DNA of 64,000 bases, from the NCBI GenBank assembly GCA_037045685.1, contig JBAOII010000027.1, forward strand, positions 68,191 through 132,190, written 5' to 3'. A model generated the notes under the pieces. It did not search any database. It worked only from the letters and a program-made list of their open reading frames with translations, and was not told where the DNA came from. The stretch comes from Competibacter_A sp037045685. Lineage in GTDB: Bacteria; Pseudomonadota; Gammaproteobacteria; Competibacterales; Competibacteraceae. A program made the translations under genes and the position numbers. This document shows positions 27,774 through 34,777 of the stretch, in pieces (within the stretch, counting starts at the first letter, position 1; each line of letters begins with the position of its first letter).

Positions 27774-27862
27774 GTTTATAAATCTCCTATGGCTCGGATA
27801 ACCCAGCGTGGGGCAGGCATGTGGTCCTAGCGTCCCGATCCTCCTCGTCCGCCAGCGCCAAC

Positions 27863-27878
27863 AGCAACTATGTCACCA
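27863..27878 (-). promoter_or_regulatory. Candidate sigma-54 promoter of glnK-amtB-glnB
   Basis: On the minus strand TGGTGACATAGTTGCT keeps the essential GG (-24) and GC (-12) at exactly the required spacing and the full TTGCT. Only the less constrained CAC-G part differs from TGGCACG-N4-TTGCW. It would start transcription about 78 nt before the glnK ATG. Confidence 0.55.
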
Positions 27879-27994
27879 GCCAAAAGCACATTGCATGCCA
27901 TGACTTATAAACAAATAAATACAATTACTTGCCAATCAGCGGCGCGCTTTCGCTCCCCATAACCAAGCCCCGTCCCAGCGTGCCCGCCACGCGG

Positions 27995-28011
27995 CGCACC
28001 ATTCCGGTGCA
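27995..28011. promoter_or_regulatory. NtrC binding site upstream of glnK
   Basis: CGCACCATTCCGGTGCA matches the NtrC consensus TGCACC-N5-GGTGCA at 11 of 12 defined positions. It is centred about 130 bp upstream of the sigma-54 element, a normal distance for an enhancer. Confidence 0.65.
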
Positions 28012-28088
28012 ACGCGGTTGGCACGCACAAACCGGAAAATCCCGTTAAACTAAAATTCAGCATTCGCGCACATCCTGGAGAGACGACG

Positions 28089-28388
28089 ATGATCGACCCG
28101 AAAGCTTTCGATGACTTGGCCAAACGCTTCACGGAAGCGCTGCCACCCAGCGTCCGGCAGTTCCAAGCAGACATGGAAAAAAACGTTCACGCCGCCTTGC
28201 AGGCGACTTTCGCCAAACTGGACCTGGTGACGCGGGAGGAATTCGAGGTGCAACAGGGGGTGTTGGCCCGCACCCGGGCCAAGCTGGAAGAACTGGAAAA
28301 GCAGGTCGCGGAACTGGAAGCGAAGGCCGGCGGCGGCAAGCGCCGCAAGAGCGCGGAAAAAACCGCCGAACCGGAAGGCGACGGTTGA
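28089..28388 (+). CDS. ubiK: Ubiquinone biosynthesis accessory factor UbiK
   Basis: UbiK (BMFP family, formerly YqiC) is a small trimeric protein that works with UbiJ in aerobic coenzyme Q biosynthesis and binds membranes through its helical end. The 99-residue protein has DDLAKRFTEALP near the start, the FAKLDLVTREEFEVQQGVL core and a C-terminal coiled coil (about 50-82) ending in a basic, glutamate-rich tail. GGAGAG precedes the ATG. comM lies 170 bp downstream. Confidence 0.9.
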   Translation: MIDPKAFDDLAKRFTEALPPSVRQFQADMEKNVHAALQATFAKLDLVTREEFEVQQGVLARTRAKLEELEKQVAELEAKAGGGKRRKSAEKTAEPEGDG

Positions 28389-28558
28389 AGCCGTCGCGAA
28401 CGCGCGCCGTCGCGCCGCCGGCCGACGCGGGGCCACACCCCCGACTCCCGACGCGGAAGCCCGCAACGCACTGAAAGAGTGCAAAACCGCTTCGCGATCT
28501 TCGCCGAACTAGCGAATTCAGGGAACTGCCGGCCCAGCGGCCAGCCAACAGGATTTCC

Positions 28559-30070
28559 ATGTCGCTCGCCATCGTTTATACCCGCGCCCAAGTCGGCATC
28601 CACGCTCCGCTGGTCAGCGTGGAGGTACATTTGTCGGGCGGCTTGCCGGGCCTGTTCATCGTCGGCCTGCCGGAAGCGGCGGTCAAGGAAAGCAAGGATC
28701 GGGTGCGCGGCGCGATCCTGAACAGCCAGTTCGAGTTCCCCAGCCGCCGCATCACCATCAATCTGGCACCGGCCGACCTGCCCAAGGAAGGCGGCCGCTT
28801 CGATCTGCCGATCGCGCTGGGCATCTTGGCCGCCTCGGGACAGATCAGCCGCGAGCGCCTGGGACGGTACGAGTTTCTCGGCGAACTCGCCTTGGGCGGC
28901 GAGCTGCGGGGCGTGCGCGGCGTGCTGCCGGCCGCCCTGGCTTGCCGCGATGCCGGGCGGACGCTGCTGGTTCCGGGCGACAACACCGGCGAAGCGACGC
29001 TGGTCGGCGATGTCGCCGTGCTGGGCGCGACGCACCTGCTGGAAGTGTGCCGACAGTTGGCGACCGGAACCGCCTTGCAGCCGCCCCCCGCCCGATCCCG
29101 CCCGGCGCTGGAACCCGTTCTGGAGCGGGATTTGAGCGATGTGCGCGGCCAGCACCACGCCAAGCGGGCGCTGGAAATCGCCGCCGCCGGAGGCCACAAC
29201 CTGCTGCTGATCGGCCCGCCCGGCACCGGCAAAACCATGCTCGCCAGCCGGCTGCCGGGGATCATGCCGCCGCTGAGCGAAGCGGAGGCGCTGGAAACCG
29301 CCGCCATCGCCTCGATCAGCGCGCAAGGCTTGGATTTGAAGCAATGGGGCGTCCGGCCGTTTCGCGCCCCTCACCACACCGCCTCGGCGGTGGCGCTGGT
29401 GGGCGGTGGCAGCCAGCCGAGACCGGGCGAAATTTCGCTGGCCCACCACGGGGTACTGTTTTTGGACGAGCTGCCGGAATACGACCGGCATGTTTTGGAG
29501 GTCTTGCGCGAGCCGCTGGAATCGGGGCGGATCACCATCTCCCGCGCCGCCCGCCAAGCCGATTTCCCGGCGCGGTTTCAGCTGGTGGCGGCCATGAATC
29601 CCTGTCCCTGCGGCTATCTGGGCGATGCCGAACGGCGGTGCGCCTGCGGGCCGGAGCAGGTCCGCCGTTATCGGGGGCGGGTATCCGGGCCGCTGGTGGA
29701 CCGGATCGACCTGCACATCGAAGTGCCGCGACTGGCCCACCGGGTGCTGCGCGGCGAAACCCCCGAAGAAAGCAGCGCCACGGTGCGCGCCCGGGTCCGC
29801 GCCGCCCGCGACCGGCAACTGCAGCGCGCCGGCAAGCCCAACAGCGCGTTGAACACCCGCGAGATCGAGCGCTACTGCACGCTGGGCGAAGCCGATCACC
29901 GCTTGCTGGAGCAGGCTTTGGAGCGACTGGGGCTGTCGCCGCGCGCCTATCACCGGATTTTGAAGGTGGCGCGGACCATCGCCGATCTGGCCGGCGGCGA
30001 CGGCATCCGCACGCCGCACCTGACCGAAGCCATCAGCTACCGAGCGTTGGATCGAACCCTGGCTCGCTGA
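28559..30070 (+). CDS. comM: YifB/ComM family Mg-chelatase-like AAA+ ATPase
   Basis: ComM is a hexameric helicase that promotes branch migration during natural transformation in several gammaproteobacteria. The 503-residue protein has an N-terminal Lon-like ChlI domain (to about 170), the AAA+ module with Walker A GPPGTGKTMLA (219 onward) and Walker B VLFLDELPEY, a CPCGYLGD / CACG cysteine pair and the Mg_chelatase C-terminal domain (about 400-495). Placement near ubiK is common in this class. No other competence gene is in the window. Confidence 0.92.
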   Translation: MSLAIVYTRAQVGIHAPLVSVEVHLSGGLPGLFIVGLPEAAVKESKDRVRGAILNSQFEFPSRRITINLAPADLPKEGGRFDLPIALGILAASGQISRERLGRYEFLGELALGGELRGVRGVLPAALACRDAGRTLLVPGDNTGEATLVGDVAVLGATHLLEVCRQLATGTALQPPPARSRPALEPVLERDLSDVRGQHHAKRALEIAAAGGHNLLLIGPPGTGKTMLASRLPGIMPPLSEAEALETAAIASISAQGLDLKQWGVRPFRAPHHTASAVALVGGGSQPRPGEISLAHHGVLFLDELPEYDRHVLEVLREPLESGRITISRAARQADFPARFQLVAAMNPCPCGYLGDAERRCACGPEQVRRYRGRVSGPLVDRIDLHIEVPRLAHRVLRGETPEESSATVRARVRAARDRQLQRAGKPNSALNTREIERYCTLGEADHRLLEQALERLGLSPRAYHRILKVARTIADLAGGDGIRTPHLTEAISYRALDRTLAR

Positions 30071-30117
30071 GACAGTCCCTACCTTCATTCAACCGTTCCA
30101 TCGCAAGAGAGGATGTC

Positions 30118-30609
30118 ATGCCGCGTGGAAATAATGGCTTTACAACTACCCTGTCGGTCCGAATCTTCTCCCGACCATCCCGGTTGAACGCGCTGTTTCT
30201 GTCGCTGTTCATTATCGCGCTTCCCGCGCACGGGCAAATCTCCGACGCCAAGGTCGAGGCGCTGGTGGAGGCGCTGCGGTTGTCGGCACCGGAGGCCGGA
30301 CCCGATTCCGGCCTCTACAGCGACTGGAAAATCAAGCCGGACAACATCGGGCGCTGGTCGATGCGCTGCCTGAACCAAGAGGTGACGCCGGACCAGTTTG
30401 CCGCCGATGAAGCGCTGGCCCGCAAGGTGCTGGTCTGCGTGATGGGAACCGCGCTGCGCGATCAGCTCGCCGCCAGCGATCAAAACGAAATCGTCGCCGT
30501 GCAGCGGGCCGCCGCCTGGTGGATGAGCGGCGATCCCGAGCAATACCGCAGCGGCGCCACCGGCGCCTACACCCTCAAGGTGCTGGAAGCGTATCTGCGG
30601 TTTTTCTGA
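30118..30609 (+). CDS. Secreted hypothetical protein
   Basis: A 163-residue protein starting at ATG 30118 after AGAGAGG. The N-terminus is a long signal peptide with a hydrophobic core (LNALFLSLFIIALPAHG) and probable cleavage before QIS. The mature part has two cysteines (MRCLNQE and VLVCVMG) that could form a disulfide, and ends in TLKVLEAYLRFF. I do not recognise the family. It lies 47 bp after comM and 76 bp before the toxin-antitoxin module. Confidence 0.7.
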   Translation: MPRGNNGFTTTLSVRIFSRPSRLNALFLSLFIIALPAHGQISDAKVEALVEALRLSAPEAGPDSGLYSDWKIKPDNIGRWSMRCLNQEVTPDQFAADEALARKVLVCVMGTALRDQLAASDQNEIVAVQRAAAWWMSGDPEQYRSGATGAYTLKVLEAYLRFF

Positions 30610-30645
30610 GGGCGCTCACATTGATGGTCTCGGCAGTCTGGGCGC

Positions 30646-30685
30646 TGGACAATGACCCTGAACTTAACTTATAAGTTAAAATCTG
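30646..30685 (+). promoter_or_regulatory. Promoter and palindromic operator of the toxin-antitoxin-chaperone module
   Basis: TGGACA (30646-30651) and TATAAG (30670-30675) with an 18-bp spacer make a good sigma-70 promoter. The perfect 16-bp palindrome TTAACTTATAAGTTAA (30664-30679) covers the -10 box and ends 6 bp before the toxin ATG. This is where an autorepressing antitoxin should bind. The predicted transcript start falls within a few bases of the ATG, so the toxin mRNA may be leaderless. Confidence 0.65.
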
Positions 30686-31117
30686 ATGCGGCTGAAGATC
30701 GTTTATAAAGCATGCTGGCGGATTTGCTCCCCGATTACGATAGAAACCGACGACAAGCCACTGACGGCATTAGAAGCATTTTTATCCGAGCAAGAGACTC
30801 AGTATCAGGGTAGCGTCGATGGAATGCTGGCGTTGATCCAGCGGGCCGCGACGCTACAACTCGGCCCACGCGGTCTCACTCGCGATCAGTGTCACGCGGC
30901 CAATACTGCCGAGCCAGATCAAACGATCTGGCAATTTATCAAAGGTGATCTTCGGATCTTCTTCTTTATGGATGGGGCGGACCGGATTGTGGTTTGCGCG
31001 TGCGGAGCACTCAAGAAGGGGCAGAAAGCTGACCGGGGGAAAGTCGCCGAAGCACAACGAGCAAAATCCGACTATGAAACGGCAAAACGACAAGGCCGTC
31101 TGGTGATGAAGGAGTGA
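30686..31117 (+). CDS. Type II toxin, HigB/RelE-like (chaperone-controlled module)
   Basis: A 143-residue protein. The C-terminal half has the RelE-fold pattern: IWQFIKGDLRIFFFMDG, then VVCACGALKKGQKADRGKVAEAQRAK, ending in a basic helix. Known relatives are ribosome-dependent mRNA endonucleases. The start is ATG 30686, directly after the operator; a later start cannot be excluded because there is no clear ribosome-binding site. An XRE antitoxin follows after 5 bp and then a SecB-like chaperone, the same order as higB1-higA1-Rv1957 of Mycobacterium tuberculosis. Confidence 0.75.
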   Translation: MRLKIVYKACWRICSPITIETDDKPLTALEAFLSEQETQYQGSVDGMLALIQRAATLQLGPRGLTRDQCHAANTAEPDQTIWQFIKGDLRIFFFMDGADRIVVCACGALKKGQKADRGKVAEAQRAKSDYETAKRQGRLVMKE

Positions 31118-31122
31118 CATAG

Positions 31123-31512
31123 ATGATGACTTTCGCTGACAAACTCGAACAGGCCGGGCAGCGGGACTCCTACTGGGCCGAACATTCCAAAATTGACTTC
31201 GCCATCGACCTGGAGCGGCTGATGGATCGTCAAAACATCCGAAAGTCTGATTTGGCGATGCGGATGGCAACCAGTCCTGCCTATATCAGCAAAGTGCTGC
31301 GCGGCGACGCCAATTTGACCATAGAGAGCATGGTCCGCTTGGCCCGCGCGGCGGGCGGTACGTTGCACATCCACATTGCGCCCCAAGCGGCCAAGGTACG
31401 CTGGTTCGACATTTTGGCGCGCAAGCGCGAACCCGCTATCGAACCGATGGCTTTGAGTTGGGCCAACGCAGCTCGGAAACCGGGACATGGACGCTTATCC
31501 TTGGCGGCTTGA
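31123..31512 (+). CDS. XRE-family antitoxin, HigA-like, with probable chaperone-addiction tail
   Basis: A 129-residue protein. The helix-turn-helix is at about residues 30-85 (RKSDLAMRMATSPAYISKVL, followed by TIESMVRLARAAGG). The following 40 residues (from KVRWFDILARK) lie beyond the DNA-binding domain; in toxin-antitoxin-chaperone systems an exposed hydrophobic tail of this kind makes the antitoxin depend on its SecB-like chaperone. Its 3' end overlaps the chaperone gene by 26 bp in another frame, showing tight coupling. It most likely neutralises the toxin and represses from the palindrome at 30664. Confidence 0.82.
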   Translation: MMTFADKLEQAGQRDSYWAEHSKIDFAIDLERLMDRQNIRKSDLAMRMATSPAYISKVLRGDANLTIESMVRLARAAGGTLHIHIAPQAAKVRWFDILARKREPAIEPMALSWANAARKPGHGRLSLAA

Positions 31513-31915
31513 AAATTATTTTTTTCCCCATCAAGAGGTGCGGGCCAACCTTTCGCACGATCCGAACGGCAATCGGCTAGGCAGTCAGTTCACACCGTCC
31601 TTCAGCTTGGTGGCTATTGAAGGGCGGACCAATGCCGTCGGCGTGGAAGCATCTGTTTCCCTGGATGAAGATAAAAGCGACAATCCGCCATATTTCTTCA
31701 CCATCAGCGCGTTTGGCATTCTGACCACCGACCTGGAAACGACCGACGACATGCGCACCCAAGCAGCAAGCTTTGGGATCAATGTGTTATTCGGCGCCTT
31801 GCGGGAACGTTTGGCAACGCTGACTTCCCGTGCGCCTTGGGGTACGTTCGTGTTAGGACCGGTCCCTTTTGGGTTGGCTACCCCCCCTCAAGTGGAATCC
31901 GACTCGCACCCCTGA
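31487..31915 (+). CDS. SecB-like chaperone of a toxin-antitoxin-chaperone system
   Basis: A 142-residue protein with a SecB-like pattern: beta-strand-rich middle (VGVEASVSLDEDKS, then PPYFFTISAFGIL) and a C-terminal part with VLFGALRERLATLTSRAPWG and TFVLGPVPFG, matching the SecB region that ends in a short Pro-Asn-Phe-type strand. Dedicated SecB-like chaperones of this kind protect the antitoxin from degradation. The start ATG overlaps the antitoxin gene. Its stop codon overlaps the left arm of a 13-bp inverted repeat. Assignment rests on motif pattern and gene order. Confidence 0.7.
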   Translation: MDAYPWRLENYFFPHQEVRANLSHDPNGNRLGSQFTPSFSLVAIEGRTNAVGVEASVSLDEDKSDNPPYFFTISAFGILTTDLETTDDMRTQAASFGINVLFGALRERLATLTSRAPWGTFVLGPVPFGLATPPQVESDSHP

Positions 31916-32028
31916 TACCAAACGCTTGTTGAATTCTTCATTTTGTGCGGGCGGATATGGAAAAATATTTATGATAAACAAGATGTTACTATTTGAGGCA
32001 ATCACTGACTTCTAGAAGCGTTTGGTAT
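31915..32028. mobile_element. Possible miniature inverted-repeat element
   Basis: ATACCAAACGCTT (31915-31927) and AAGCGTTTGGTAT (32016-32028) are perfect 13-bp terminal inverted repeats enclosing about 88 bp of AT-rich, non-coding sequence. No target duplication is obvious. It could also be a long-loop terminator for the toxin-antitoxin-chaperone operon. Confidence 0.4.
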
Positions 32029-32146
32029 GAGTTTAATTCCTTCCAATTTTCCATGGTCCATACTGCCCTTGCTCGGGTATTATTAAGCGACCGGCCAGCT
32101 TCAGGAATTTTCGCAAGCCTGAGTTGGACTTGGGATAATTTTTAAT

Positions 32147-32890
32147 TCACCGCGCGTGGCGGCTGATGCTGCGCGGGAAAAACGTCCGCCGGTCGTAATC
32201 CCGAAAGCGGTGAAGCTGCGCCGGCCGGCCCGATCCGTCGCGCAGCTTGCCGGGGATTTCCTCCAGCATGTCGGCCTGGGCGACCCGGCGCCGGAAGGAG
32301 CTTTTGTCCAGCGGCTGCTGGAGAATGATCTCGTAGGTCCGCTGCAACTCGGGAAGGGTGAACTCCTCCGGCAGCAGATGGACGGCGATGTGGCTGTACT
32401 CCAGCTTGGAGCGCAAGCGCTCGACAGCGTCGGCCAGAATGCGAGCGTGATCGAGCGCCAGATCGAGACCGACGCGGTCGCCCTGCACCGCCACCCAGCC
32501 CGCCGCCTGATTGCCCCCCAGTTGCACCCGCTCCGAAGCCATCAGCGCAAAATACACGGTGGTGGCGGTCCACCCGCGCGGGTCGCGGTCGCGGGAACCG
32601 TAGGTTTTCAACTGTTCGAGGTAAGGGGGATGCACCCCGGCTTCCTCCGCCAGCTTGCGCAGCGCGCAGGCTTCGATGGAATCGTCGCGCCGCGGGTCCA
32701 GCACACCGCCCGGCAACGCCCACCACCCCTTGCGGGGCTGATCGGCCCGCTCGACCAGCAAAACGTGCAACCGGTCGGCGCGGATGGTGAAAATCACCAG
32801 TTCCACGGTAAACAGCGGCTTTTCGGGCAACGGGCCTTCGCGGCGGCGAACCGCGCTCGCTTCGCTGGGCTCGGATGCGATCGCGCACAT
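32147..32890 (-). CDS. NrtR-like Nudix-domain transcriptional regulator of NAD metabolism
   Basis: A 247-residue protein with an N-terminal Nudix domain and a C-terminal winged-helix domain (about 165-230), the layout of NrtR, which represses NAD genes and responds to ADP-ribose. The Nudix box (about 61-84) is degenerate: GGVLDPRRDDSIEACALRKLAEEAG has RK in place of the catalytic RE, as in non-enzymatic regulators. I start it at ATG 32890, one base past the stop of the upstream gene (TGAGATG); the frame is open a further 13 codons upstream. It ends the nicotinamidase-PP2C-NrtR operon and probably acts on the palindromes at 34637-34686. Confidence 0.78.
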   Translation of the reverse strand: MCAIASEPSEASAVRRREGPLPEKPLFTVELVIFTIRADRLHVLLVERADQPRKGWWALPGGVLDPRRDDSIEACALRKLAEEAGVHPPYLEQLKTYGSRDRDPRGWTATTVYFALMASERVQLGGNQAAGWVAVQGDRVGLDLALDHARILADAVERLRSKLEYSHIAVHLLPEEFTLPELQRTYEIILQQPLDKSSFRRRVAQADMLEEIPGKLRDGSGRPAQLHRFRDYDRRTFFPRSISRHAR

Positions 32891-32891
32891 C

Positions 32892-33722
32892 TCAAGCGGT
32901 CTCCACGAACGCGCCCAAGCCGAGATCATCCAAATTGAACAGCAAGCGCTTAGCGAACTCGATCAAGACCTTTTCCGACCGATCCCTGACGAAAGCGCCC
33001 GCGCAGCCGCGAAAATCCAGCAGGGCCCGCGCCACTTCCAGCACGTCGACCCATTGGCCGGTTTCGGCGTTCAAGAACGATTGGAAGCCATCGGTGGCGA
33101 CCGCCACAGCGGGGAATGCCGCCAAATCGAAAGCGAACGCGATGGGCGCATCGAACGGTTCCCGCCGGGTCGAGGCGGCGGTTGTTTCGCTCAGATAGCG
33201 GATGGACTGCGCCACCGCCGAATCGCCGACCGCCTCCCGATAAATGGCTTGGCGCTCGGGATCCAGCAGATAGGACAGGTAATACGGGGCATTCTCGGCA
33301 TATTCCACCTGAATGACCGCCAATCCCCCATCGGCGCGACGGGTCGCGATGCAGCCATCCCCATAGAGATGGACGTGTACCGTCGTCCCGTCGCACCAGG
33401 CGACCAGCAGCGTGGCATCCAGCACCTCGGGATCGAGGCTCAAATCGCGCGCCTGCCGCGCGGCGCGGCGCACGATCCGCTGGCCCAAACGCCAGTGCAG
33501 CGCGGCGCGTTCGGCTTCGTCGCCCGAAATCCGCGCGAACCGCGCCAGCTCCCGGCGGGCGTTCAGCACCAGCAGCCTCGCTCCGATATCGCTATTCGGC
33601 GCGGCGGAGCAACCGTCGGCCAGAATCGCGTGGGGAAAAGGCTCTCTCCCGTGGACAACGTAATCCTGACAATACAGATGAGTCTTGCCGATGGTGTAAT
33701 GCGAGTCCAGCGCGACGGTCAT
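32892..33722 (-). CDS. PP2C-like phosphatase domain protein
   Basis: A 276-residue soluble protein starting at ATG 33722, whose codon overlaps the stop of the nicotinamidase-like gene (ATGA). It has PP2C-type features: ILADGCSAAPNSDIGARLLV (about 33-52, with metal-binding D36-G37), VHVHLYGDGCIATRRADGG and VAVATDGFQSF with a late aspartate. PP2C enzymes remove phosphate from Ser/Thr in a Mg/Mn-dependent way. The partner kinase and substrate are unknown. Its place between an NAD-salvage-type hydrolase and an NrtR-like regulator suggests a link with NAD homeostasis. Confidence 0.7.
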   Translation of the reverse strand: MTVALDSHYTIGKTHLYCQDYVVHGREPFPHAILADGCSAAPNSDIGARLLVLNARRELARFARISGDEAERAALHWRLGQRIVRRAARQARDLSLDPEVLDATLLVAWCDGTTVHVHLYGDGCIATRRADGGLAVIQVEYAENAPYYLSYLLDPERQAIYREAVGDSAVAQSIRYLSETTAASTRREPFDAPIAFAFDLAAFPAVAVATDGFQSFLNAETGQWVDVLEVARALLDFRGCAGAFVRDRSEKVLIEFAKRLLFNLDDLGLGAFVETA

Positions 33723-34549
33723 GCTCGTTCCTTCACCTCGACGCCGGAAGCCCAGCCCGGGAAATCGACCGCGCGGGCGGTTTTCATGCCGCGGGCGCGC
33801 ATGTCGGTCAGAAATTGGCGGGCCAGCCCCTCGAAACCGGGCACCGGCGAGCTGGTGTCCTCGATCAGCACCAGCTTGCGGATGCTCTCCCGGCCAAAAT
33901 AATCGGCGATGTCCCGGATCGTGTTGGCCACGCAATGCGACAGCGCCTGCCCCGACAGCGCCACCAGATCGGCGTTTTCCAGGGTTTTGATCAACCCGAC
34001 ATTGAGCTGGGTGGTCGGATCGGCCGGATCGGGCACATCGGCCTGCACCGCCGAGTAATGCTCGGTCCAGGGGTTATGGCCCTTGCTCAGATAATCGACG
34101 CGCTTGAAACCCGCCTCTTCCCAGCGCCGCAACGCCCCGGCCACCGCCGGCATCACGTTGTGGCCCCAAGTGCCGATCAGGCAATGCGGCGGCCAGACGG
34201 TCAACGTGTAGCGGCCGTTGGCGCGCAAGGCTCGCACGTAAGCCAGCGCCCGCTGTTGGCATCGGGCATCGAACGCGCGCCAGCGGCCATTTTCGACATC
34301 CTCGACGGCGATTTGCGTAAACGGAGCCGGCCGCTCGTCGGCGTCGTCCCGCCAAAACACCGGATGGGCGATATCGACGAATTGATGGGTGTCGAGAGTG
34401 ACGTGGATCTGTTCGACTTGGCCGTCGAGCCGATCCAGCAATCCCGCCAACCGCTCGGCGTCCGCGTTGGCGCCCGGCACCGGCAGCGCCGCGCCCGGCG
34501 TATCGCTAAAATCGTTCTGTGGATCGATGATCAGGAATTCGAGACGCAT
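33719..34549 (-). CDS. Nicotinamidase-like cysteine hydrolase (isochorismatase superfamily)
   Basis: A 276-residue protein with the PncA-type catalytic triad: D9 (LIIDPQNDF), K156 (YLSKGHNP) and C206 (SGQALSHCVANT). Metal ligands fitting nicotinamidases are D53 and H55 (TLDTHQ) and H122 (WPPHC). Nicotinamidase converts nicotinamide to nicotinate for NAD salvage. It is longer than typical PncA (about 210 residues), so another amide substrate is possible. It is first in the minus-strand operon and divergent from a sirtuin gene, whose product releases nicotinamide. Confidence 0.8.
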   Translation of the reverse strand: MRLEFLIIDPQNDFSDTPGAALPVPGANADAERLAGLLDRLDGQVEQIHVTLDTHQFVDIAHPVFWRDDADERPAPFTQIAVEDVENGRWRAFDARCQQRALAYVRALRANGRYTLTVWPPHCLIGTWGHNVMPAVAGALRRWEEAGFKRVDYLSKGHNPWTEHYSAVQADVPDPADPTTQLNVGLIKTLENADLVALSGQALSHCVANTIRDIADYFGRESIRKLVLIEDTSSPVPGFEGLARQFLTDMRARGMKTARAVDFPGWASGVEVKERA

Positions 34550-34636
34550 GGTGGTTCTCCGGGCTTCGCTCGCACGCCAGCCGCAATGCTCTGGTCGATG
34601 TGGCGGTATGCGCCTCCCTCGCGGCGCTGGTCGATT

Positions 34637-34655
34637 TAGTTGCTTCACGCCACTA
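34637..34655. promoter_or_regulatory. Operator-like palindrome 1 in the NAD gene divergent promoter
   Basis: TAGTTGC-TTCAC-GCCACTA is an inverted repeat with 7-bp arms, a 5-bp spacer and one mismatch. It is the weaker of two copies and lies 88 bp from the nicotinamidase-like start. Confidence 0.5.
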
Positions 34656-34667
34656 TTATGGACGCTT

Positions 34668-34686
34668 TAGTTGCATAACGCAACTA
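34668..34686. promoter_or_regulatory. Operator-like palindrome 2 in the NAD gene divergent promoter
   Basis: TAGTTGC-ATAAC-GCAACTA has perfect 7-bp arms and a 5-bp spacer. It is centred 31 bp (about three helical turns) from copy 1, so two repressor dimers could bind the same face of the DNA. The NrtR-like protein encoded in the adjacent operon is the natural candidate. Confidence 0.6.
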
Positions 34687-34777
34687 TCAGAATGCCCAGA
34701 AGGCGCCCTGAACCGTTGCGATGACCGGCGAGCGACATGCTATGCTGGATCGATAGCATTGCTGGAGACTCGCCGCC

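Larger units (their letters stand above)
27774..28088. other. glnK-ubiK divergent intergenic region
   Basis: These 315 bases hold the glnK control elements listed separately. An AT-rich patch near 27900-27930 and the last 60 bp before ubiK probably contain the ubiK promoter, but I see no clear hexamers. No gene is evident. Confidence 0.5.

Noticed and set aside
26034..27830. 598-codon + strand frame opposite amtB and glnK
   Set aside because: It is antisense to two unmistakable nitrogen genes and has no ribosome-binding site or domain.
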